NCBI GenBank assembly: GCA_003116975.1
Contig: BGKB01000042.1
Location: forward strand, 124,001-188,000
Direction of reading: 5' to 3'
Length of the DNA: 64,000 bases
From: Aurantiochytrium sp. KH105
Taxonomy: Eukaryota; Sar; Bigyra; Thraustochytrida; Thraustochytriidae
The position numbers and the translations under genes are program-made. This document shows positions 58,496-64,000 of this stretch, one piece after another. Each line of letters starts with the position of its first letter. Position 1 is the first letter of the stretch. The notes below the pieces were generated by a model that did not search any database, was not told where the DNA came from, and saw only the letters and a program-made list of their open reading frames with translations.

Positions 58496-59122
58496 TTATT
58501 TGGCACCAAGAAGCTTGTCCTTGGCCTCGTTGATCTTGGTCGCCACGTACGTGGAACCACCAGTATCAGGGTGGTTGAGCATGGCAAGGCGGCGGTGGGC
58601 TTCACGAACCTTTTCGCGAGTAGCGCTCTCGCGAATACCAAGAATGAGAGCTGCCTCACGCTTGGTCATTTCCTCCTCAAAGCCGCCCTCGTAAAAGTTC
58701 TTGCCGAGCATAAAGCTGAGCCAGCTGAGCCAGCCACTTTCCTTCTTTTCGGTTTCACCGCCGCCCTGGGCAGCTTCTTCTTTGGCAGCGGCAGCGGCAG
58801 CCTCTTGCCTGGCCTGGCGACGGTCGATGGCCTCGAGCACGAGCTTGCCCGAGTAGGCGACGACAGCCACTCCACCACCAACAATGAGCGGTGACAGCGA
58901 CTCTTGCGGGACGGTGGCCCGGAACCCACGGGACTGGAGGGCAAAGCGCTTGTCGCGCATGTCCTTTTGCTCGGCGTCCTCCTCGCGGCGGGCGTCCAAG
59001 AAGGTGCCTGCGGCCTGGCGGAGAGTCCTCCGCGCGGTGTGGGCCCCATGGTCGGCGCCATGGCCCAATGCCACGCCTTGGCGCGCGGCCACGGCGCCCA
59101 TTCGTCGCGCGCCGAGCATCAT
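58496..59122 (-). CDS. PAM18: PAM18/TIM14-type J-domain protein of the mitochondrial import motor
   Basis: 208 residues. PAM18 stimulates mitochondrial Hsp70 at the TIM23 channel. The C-terminal J domain has the family layout: FYEGGFEEEMTKREAALILG, then IRESATREKVREAHRRLAML, the HPD triad in NHPDTGGS, and a last helix KINEAKDKLLG ending at the C-terminus. Before it is one hydrophobic segment (PLIVGGGVAVVAYSGKLVLE) as the inner-membrane anchor, then an Ala/Glu-rich spacer. The first ATG (59122, MMLGARRMGAVAARQG) gives an Arg/Ala-rich, acid-free N-terminus suitable for mitochondrial targeting; upstream in-frame sequence has no ATG. Slightly longer than animal and yeast PAM18 because of the N-terminal part and spacer. 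Confidence 0.9.
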   Translation of the reverse strand: MMLGARRMGAVAARQGVALGHGADHGAHTARRTLRQAAGTFLDARREEDAEQKDMRDKRFALQSRGFRATVPQESLSPLIVGGGVAVVAYSGKLVLEAIDRRQARQEAAAAAAKEEAAQGGGETEKKESGWLSWLSFMLGKNFYEGGFEEEMTKREAALILGIRESATREKVREAHRRLAMLNHPDTGGSTYVATKINEAKDKLLGAK

Positions 59123-59938
59123 CTTGCCCGCACCGCCCCCCCGGCCTCTGCTGCCCGCTGCTGCCGCTGGCGCCGCCTTTGCGAGGACCTCTCGGCGCTT
59201 TTCTTCTGGATCAACTTGTGCGACTGCACGCTCCGTGCGGACCGCCACCCCCTGCGCGCGACCCTTGCAAGGGTCAGTCAGCAGGTCCTTCTTTCGCGAC
59301 CCTTGTACGGGTCTCCTACCAAAGCTCGCCGTGTGATGTGGTCACGGCTCCGCGCGGCGGCTCGGTTGGAGACGGCAGGGCGTCTTGCTGGGTGGTTGTT
59401 TTTGGGATGATGTGGCTGGAGAGGGATGCGAGGACGCTGCAGGGAGATGTTGAGGACTTTGTCTGGGCCGAGAAATCGTTGAGAGAGCGCAATTTTGCGA
59501 TGAGATTGGCCTTTGTCATCTCAGTAAAACTTGACGACATTGACACTGCCAGCATTGAAGTTATGCGGTATGCTGTGCCTGGGCCTAGACTAACGCAAGT
59601 GAATGTCCATTTCCCACACCAATCCACCCTCGTGAGATGCTCGCATGGGTTCGAATCCAAAGCGATGCCAGATTTTTTCCGGCTCGCAAAGTGAATGCCG
59701 GCAAGAGAACAACGTCGCTCGAGGTTGACACACGTCGCTCCTCCTCTCCGCCCCAGCCCGCTGTTTTTCTGACGCACCGCGGCCGCCGCGAAGGCGTCTG
59801 CATTCTTCTCGGAAACTGCTCAAGATTGCCCGCAGAATCGGACTTTTGAGCACCTCAGCACCTGGCAGCTGCAGAATCGAAATCTTCGCGCGTGCGAGCG
59901 AGCGAGCGAGCGAGCGAGCGAAGGGGCCGGTTGCGTGT
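59123..59938. promoter_or_regulatory. divergent intergenic region and 5' leader
   Basis: Between PAM18 (-) and the acyl-protein thioesterase (+). Two near-identical CGCGACCCTTG.A.GGGT phrases lie at 59257-59273 and 59294-59310, and a GCGA array at 59895-59921 ends 17 bases before the thioesterase ATG. No gene supported. Confidence 0.5.
59895..59921. repeat. GCGA array in a 5' leader
   Basis: About six and a half GCGA/CGAG units, 17 bases upstream of the ATG at 59939; same repeat unit as at 4941-4968 and 36471-36495. Confidence 0.9.
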
Positions 59939-60925
59939 ATGCTGAGCGTTGCGCGGCGCGCGTGGCCCGGACCCGTGGGCCCTGCGCTCGGGAGAAGAAG
60001 GCCAGGCCTGAAGCTGCTGGCAGTGACGACGGTGGCGAGCCTGTTTAGCGCGATGGCGACGAGCAAGATGGGCAAGATGTCGCGCGAGGGCACGACGATC
60101 TTGATCGAACCGCCCGAGACGGCTGACTCCGTGGTGGTGATCATGCACGGCCTCGGAGACACCGCGAACGGGTTTGCAGATGTGGCCCAAATGTTCTCGG
60201 CGCGCATGCCGACGACAAAGTTTATCCTGCCCACGGCGCCCACGCAGCCCGTGACCCTGAACAGGGGGATGCGTATGCCTTCCTGGTACGATATCGTGAG
60301 TCTGGGCGGCGGTCCGAGCGAGACGTTTGAAGGGATTGAGGACAGCGCGCAAAGGATTCGCGGTATCCTGGAACAGGAACACGAAAAGGGTATGCCGTAC
60401 AACCGCATGGTGCTTGCTGGATTCAGTCAGGGCGCTGCGATGAGTCTTTTTACGGGCCTGCAGCTTCCCGCGGAAAAGAAGCTGGCTGGTCTCCTGGTCA
60501 TGAGTGGTTACCTTGCCGGCTACAACAAATTCAAGCTGACGCCCGGTCTCGAGGACACGCCAGTGCTGCACCAGCACGGAACCTCTGACCAGGTGGTTTC
60601 CTTTGATATGGGCGATCGTACACAAAAACGAGTGCAAGAGCTTGGAGCGACAGACTACACGCTTGAGCCGTACAAGGGCATGAGTCACTCGGTGTCTCCC
60701 GAAGAGCTTGGTTCCGGACTTGCTTTTCTGCAAAAGGTCCTTGCGCCTGCAAAAGATGCTGCGACGGAGAGCGGAGCTGGCACCAAGACGGTCGATGACA
60801 TGTCTGTCACGGAGCTCAAGGCTGCGATCGAGCAAGGTGGTCTCGGGACCAAGGCTGTGGGCCTTGTCGAAAAGGAAGATCTCGTCAAGCTCCTCAAGGA
60901 GAGTCAGGCGACGAAAGAGCTCTAA
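59939..60925 (+). CDS. acyl-protein thioesterase / lysophospholipase with C-terminal SAP-like helix pair
   Basis: 328 residues. The alpha/beta-hydrolase core matches acyl-protein thioesterases, which remove palmitate from proteins: VVIMHGLGDTANGF, PTAPTQPVTLNRGMRMPSWY, then the triad Ser163 (GFSQG), Asp217 (HGTSDQVV) and His250 (GMSHSV). The first ATG is 59939; the ~45 residues before the core (MLSVARRAWPGPVGPALGRR and a Leu/Val/Ala stretch) could be a mitochondrial or secretory signal, though a start at the later MATSKMGKM would give a normal cytosolic enzyme. The last ~45 residues (MSVTELKAAIEQGGLGTKAV then LVEKEDLVKLLKES) look like a SAP/ARMET-type helix pair, not part of standard thioesterases. 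Confidence 0.88.
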   Translation: MLSVARRAWPGPVGPALGRRRPGLKLLAVTTVASLFSAMATSKMGKMSREGTTILIEPPETADSVVVIMHGLGDTANGFADVAQMFSARMPTTKFILPTAPTQPVTLNRGMRMPSWYDIVSLGGGPSETFEGIEDSAQRIRGILEQEHEKGMPYNRMVLAGFSQGAAMSLFTGLQLPAEKKLAGLLVMSGYLAGYNKFKLTPGLEDTPVLHQHGTSDQVVSFDMGDRTQKRVQELGATDYTLEPYKGMSHSVSPEELGSGLAFLQKVLAPAKDAATESGAGTKTVDDMSVTELKAAIEQGGLGTKAVGLVEKEDLVKLLKESQATKEL

Positions 60926-61226
60926 GCACTCCATGATTTTTTGGAAAGAAAAAAATTGCAGAAAATCACATCTCCGTTTCTTTTGTTGTCTCCTCAAGTC
61001 GAAGATGTTCGTCACGATGAGCTACCCATCACCTTGACACCAGGTGGTAAATTGCTGTTGCATCCACGCACAGCGTAAAGTGCACAAGATGTTATCTCTG
61101 TTGTTTGGCCTCTCCTGATGGCGATGGGACACAGAACTAGACTTTTATTGTTTGCGCGCCAATCGATCGATGCAGAAGGTTCGTTTTCATATTTGTGTTC
61201 ACAATGACTTTGTTTGTTCATTAAGA
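60926..61226. other. convergent 3' intergenic region
   Basis: 300 bases between two stop codons; AT-rich, no further feature. Confidence 0.4.
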
Positions 61227-62672
61227 TTACATGGCTGTGACTCGCTCGACAAAGCGCATGGCATGTTCATATAAATCTCTCGACTGCTCACAACCGGATT
61301 CCCACTGAAGTTGAAAGCTGTGGACCTTGTCGGGATAGGCGAAGAAAGAGATGTCGGCGTCGGGAGAATTGTGCGCCTTTGCTTTGGCATAAAAGTCTTC
61401 GATATGCGGCATAAAGATCTCGGCATCCCCAGCCGTGAGCATGAGAGGCGGCATATTGTGAAGCTTTGAGAGAATTGGCGAGGCCAGCGGATTGGACGCG
61501 GCCACGTGCGCCAGAGGGACATATGTTCTTGCCGCGCCATTGACGATGCCGGCCGTGAGGACATCTCGGTTGGCGCGCTTAGCACAATATAGTGCATCGT
61601 GACGCAAATCAAGAAGCGGGCTCATGATGATGGCACCTGCGGGCATGGGAAGCTTTGCATTGGCAAGAACACCTGCGACATGCTTGGGGCACACCTTGGC
61701 GGTTGCCGCGCCCGTGTTGGCAAGGTTGTTGGATTGCAGAGAGTTCCCTTGTCGATTGATATCGTCGTTGGTGATGTAGGTGTTCAAGCCGTCCCGGAGA
61801 GCAAGAAGCGTTGCAGCGACAAGACCACCTCCGGCGCTCTCGCCGGCAAGAACAACTTGGGAGGCTTGCATGCGTCCTGGCGCAACGTGCCAGGCAAAGG
61901 CCCGCACGGCGTCAATGACAGCGGCTGGAAAACGCGCTTCAGGGGCAAGAGCGTAGTCAGGGAGGACAACAACCATGTTGAGCGGCGAGGGGCGGTCGAG
62001 AGCGTGTTCGCCGTAGTGCCAGCCAACGGCCTGTGAGGCAAGCATTGTGCCACTGACGTATCCGCCGCCGTGAAAGTGGAGAAGCCACTTTAAAGGTTTT
62101 TCGCGCGTTTGATGGGCGTGTGGCGTACGTTCGTGCCACATTCGGGCCTCATTGCGTTCTTCGGAGGAGACGGCGAGTCCGAGGTGTTTCTTGGCGTCGG
62201 GGACAAGGCGTTTGGGGCAGACTGCCCGGCATGGTACGCCGTCTGCGACATAGTCAAAGGTTGTATATCCTGCCTTTTCCATGGCTTTGGCACTCGAGTA
62301 GGCGACGAGCTCAAAGCCTCGGCGCATGTAGCGATAGTTTGTTTCGTCATGTTCGGCTGCGATTTGCAAGAACTCTGCAGCGCTCCGCACGCCGCTGTTG
62401 ATGACTTCGGTAGCCCAAGGCATGCCCATATGCTCGGGCTCTCCACCGCGACGAACGCGCGCGATTGTGGCTGCTGCCGTGCCCCATGCAAAGTCTCTCG
62501 CGGCGCCTGCAAAGAGCCACGTGCACGCCTCTGCGGAGGTCTGAACTCCGGCAAGCCTTCTCGCCGTGAACACCGCGACCATTGCGAGCGCCAAGCACGC
62601 CATCTGCGCCATTCGCCCGCTCGCCGCGAGGGTCTCCATGACCGTCGCCGCTGCCGCCGTCGCCGCGCCCAT
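61227..62672 (-). CDS. alpha/beta-hydrolase of the hormone-sensitive lipase type, membrane-anchored
   Basis: 481 residues. HSL-family esterase/lipase motifs: HFHGGGYVSG (oxyanion HGGG), VVVLPDYALAPEARFPAAVI, GESAGGG (nucleophile Ser), AGDAEIF (acid Asp) and DKVHSF (His). An N-terminal hydrophobic segment (MACLALAMVAVFTARR) near residues 20-40 looks like a signal anchor, so the catalytic part may face the ER lumen or the cytosolic side of a membrane. A ~35-residue Asn/Gln-rich loop (DDINRQGNSLQSNNLANTGA) is inserted after the nucleophile region. The ATG at 62672 is chosen; upstream in-frame Met codons lie in GC-rich repeat sequence. Likely acts on acylglycerol or steryl esters; substrate unknown. 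Confidence 0.87.
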   Translation of the reverse strand: MGAATAAAATVMETLAASGRMAQMACLALAMVAVFTARRLAGVQTSAEACTWLFAGAARDFAWGTAAATIARVRRGGEPEHMGMPWATEVINSGVRSAAEFLQIAAEHDETNYRYMRRGFELVAYSSAKAMEKAGYTTFDYVADGVPCRAVCPKRLVPDAKKHLGLAVSSEERNEARMWHERTPHAHQTREKPLKWLLHFHGGGYVSGTMLASQAVGWHYGEHALDRPSPLNMVVVLPDYALAPEARFPAAVIDAVRAFAWHVAPGRMQASQVVLAGESAGGGLVAATLLALRDGLNTYITNDDINRQGNSLQSNNLANTGAATAKVCPKHVAGVLANAKLPMPAGAIIMSPLLDLRHDALYCAKRANRDVLTAGIVNGAARTYVPLAHVAASNPLASPILSKLHNMPPLMLTAGDAEIFMPHIEDFYAKAKAHNSPDADISFFAYPDKVHSFQLQWESGCEQSRDLYEHAMRFVERVTAM

Positions 62673-64000
62673 ATGGGGCCGCGCGGGTCCGTACCGGTGT
62701 CTGTCTCTCCGCCGCGAGGGCCTTTGCGCGCGGGCACGACCGCCTCTCTTTGCTTTTCCGACCGCGCGCCGTCGCACGAAGCGGGTTTGCTGCTCGCCCG
62801 CGACACGGCGAGGCGTGGCGAGGCACGCACGGCTCGCACGGCCCGATTCTGGCTTGGCTTGGGCCTGGCACGACGCGGCGCGCGAGCTCGATGAGCGCCG
62901 CGCGCTCCAAGTACCGCGGAGTCGTGACCACGGCAGGCTGCTCTGCCGCGCGTGCAGGCTGCCCACAGTTGCCGGTCGCTGTACCCCCTGGTAACGGTTG
63001 ACCGGCGCACGGCCCGGCCCGGCCCGGCCCGGCATGCCACGCCACGCCACGCCACGCCACGCCGCGCCGCGCCATGCCATCGCAGGCGCTGCAGCTCGCG
63101 TCGTGCAGAAGCGGCAGCCCGCGCGCTCGACTGGCGTGTGCTTGAAGACCGCGCGGACTGCGAGTCTGCCGGGGGCGGTGGAGGCAAGCCAGCGATTGCG
63201 CGATGACGTTTCGAGCACGGTAGTACTACTTATACTACCGTTTGAGAGGGTCCAGCCGGGGAGAGGCTGCTTGCTTGTTTGCTTGCCGACCGAGCTTTTT
63301 TCCCTGTTTCCTTCCATTCTTCATGCGTCGATGTGTCTTGGTTGCTCGAGCGACCAAGCGGTCGCTGTCGGTCGGTGCGGCTACGGCCCGTCGTCGGTCG
63401 ATCGGTCGCCGCTGCGACCCTCGATGGCGATGATCGTTCAGTCGGTCGTCGAGCTGGAAAATAACGCCAGGCTGCTCAGCTTGATTTGCCCTTCCCTACC
63501 CTGCGTTGTGTAGTACTCCTCGCTAGCCGTGCATGTGTATGCCACAGGTGGCAACTTGTGCGCGCGCCCGTCGCTCCGCTGCCACGTCTCCTTTGCGCGG
63601 GCCGCACCGCGCCTCCGTCCCGAGGTCTTTGGGCATCGAAAATCACGACGACGGACGCCCTGATCACCGAGATTCACTCATACATCCACCACCCACCCAC
63701 CCATTCATCCCTTTGCTCGCTTGGCCTCGGCATCGCCCCTCGCCGTCGCGCCGTGCCTCCGACCATTCCGGGGAAGGTAAAAGCAGCCTCGGACGGCTCG
63801 CCGGAGCGAAGGTCATGACGGTCGCCGTCGGAGGTGTGCTGGTTATGCACGGATGGGAGGAGATGGTCGAAGCAGCGAGGCGGAGCAGCCTGGGCGACCT
63901 TGCTGCAGCCAGCGCAGCAGCCTGGGCAGCAGCCTGCGGGTGGGGCGAAGGAAGACTGCGAGCTCGGAACAAGTGGAGAGAGCTTGTCTGCAAGCTGCAG
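62673..64000. other. GC-rich terminal region without supportable gene
   Basis: 1.3 kb upstream of the HSL-type gene to the window edge. Contains GGCCC (63015-63035) and CACGC (63037-63064) repeats, CGGTCGGT-type repeats (63358-63412) and CCACCCACC (63687-63702). Open frames on both strands are short and of low-complexity composition. A gene starting beyond the edge cannot be excluded. Confidence 0.5.

Noticed and set aside
59631..59675. GGTTCGAATCC, a T-loop-like tRNA B-box word
   Set aside because: No matching A-box, acceptor stem or anticodon arm could be formed around it.
59590..59780. Minus-strand frame ending in KIWHRFGFEPMRASHEGG, resembling the tail of a GNAT acetyltransferase
   Set aside because: No upstream acetyltransferase core in any frame; the frame runs back through the antisense of the thioesterase gene.
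63486..63993. Open frames at the right edge on both strands
   Set aside because: Low-complexity Arg/Pro/Ser/Ala composition without a motif; could be leader of a gene beyond the window.

Overview
The window is nuclear DNA of a eukaryote. It has about 28 recognisable or credible genes, mostly single-exon, on both strands, spaced 0.3-2 kb apart and often in divergent pairs. Base composition is GC-rich, and simple repeats are frequent in promoters and 5' leaders. Only two introns could be placed with confidence (1340-1493 and 12545-12859), both with GTAAGT donors and CAG acceptors. The mix of PKG-type and cyclic-nucleotide-binding TKL kinases, multi-RGS proteins, Roco-TIR, a probable ciliary coiled-coil protein and carotenoid oxygenase fits a stramenopile. 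A thraustochytrid/labyrinthulomycete is my best guess; this is inference, not proof.

Layout. 1-10 kb: 3' end of an unknown gene, a GST (-), a three-cNBD PKG-like kinase (+) and a carotenoid oxygenase (-). 10-21 kb: Pol III subunit RPC4 (-) divergent from a small basic protein (+), a membrane TKL kinase with a C-terminal cyclic-nucleotide domain (-) divergent from a triple-RGS protein (+), then a lipoate-ligase-like gene (-). 21.8-27.1 kb: a CCCH zinc-finger/ankyrin gene followed by a decayed duplicate of its own 3' end, split by a ~1.85 kb insertion carrying another reading frame. 27.3-30.2 kb: a ROC-COR-TIR protein. 30.4-43.2 kb: ChaC-like glutathione cyclotransferase, a protein with four ZNRD2-like repeats, an unknown gene, peroxisomal acyl-CoA oxidase, a kaptin homologue and an AcuI-type reductase. 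44.4-48.6 kb: an accessory block with a PD-(D/E)XK nuclease-kinase fusion and broken coding fragments (F-box-like). 48.7-64 kb: a small unknown protein, an LRR protein, a coiled-coil protein, a large unknown acidic protein, FKBP, EF-hand-like protein, PAM18/TIM14, acyl-protein thioesterase and an HSL-type hydrolase.

How they fit together. Several genes are signalling parts (PKG-like kinase, cNBD-TKL kinase, RGS, Roco, kaptin/KICSTOR-like). Others are housekeeping in mitochondria (PAM18, possibly the lipoate ligase and AcuI-like reductase) or peroxisomes (acyl-CoA oxidase with PTS1). The most unusual items are the ROC-COR-TIR gene, the nuclease-kinase gene with neighbouring wrecked genes, the split duplicate at 24.8-27.0 kb, and the membrane kinase with its own cyclic-nucleotide sensor. 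Nothing was computed; domain calls come from reading motifs.
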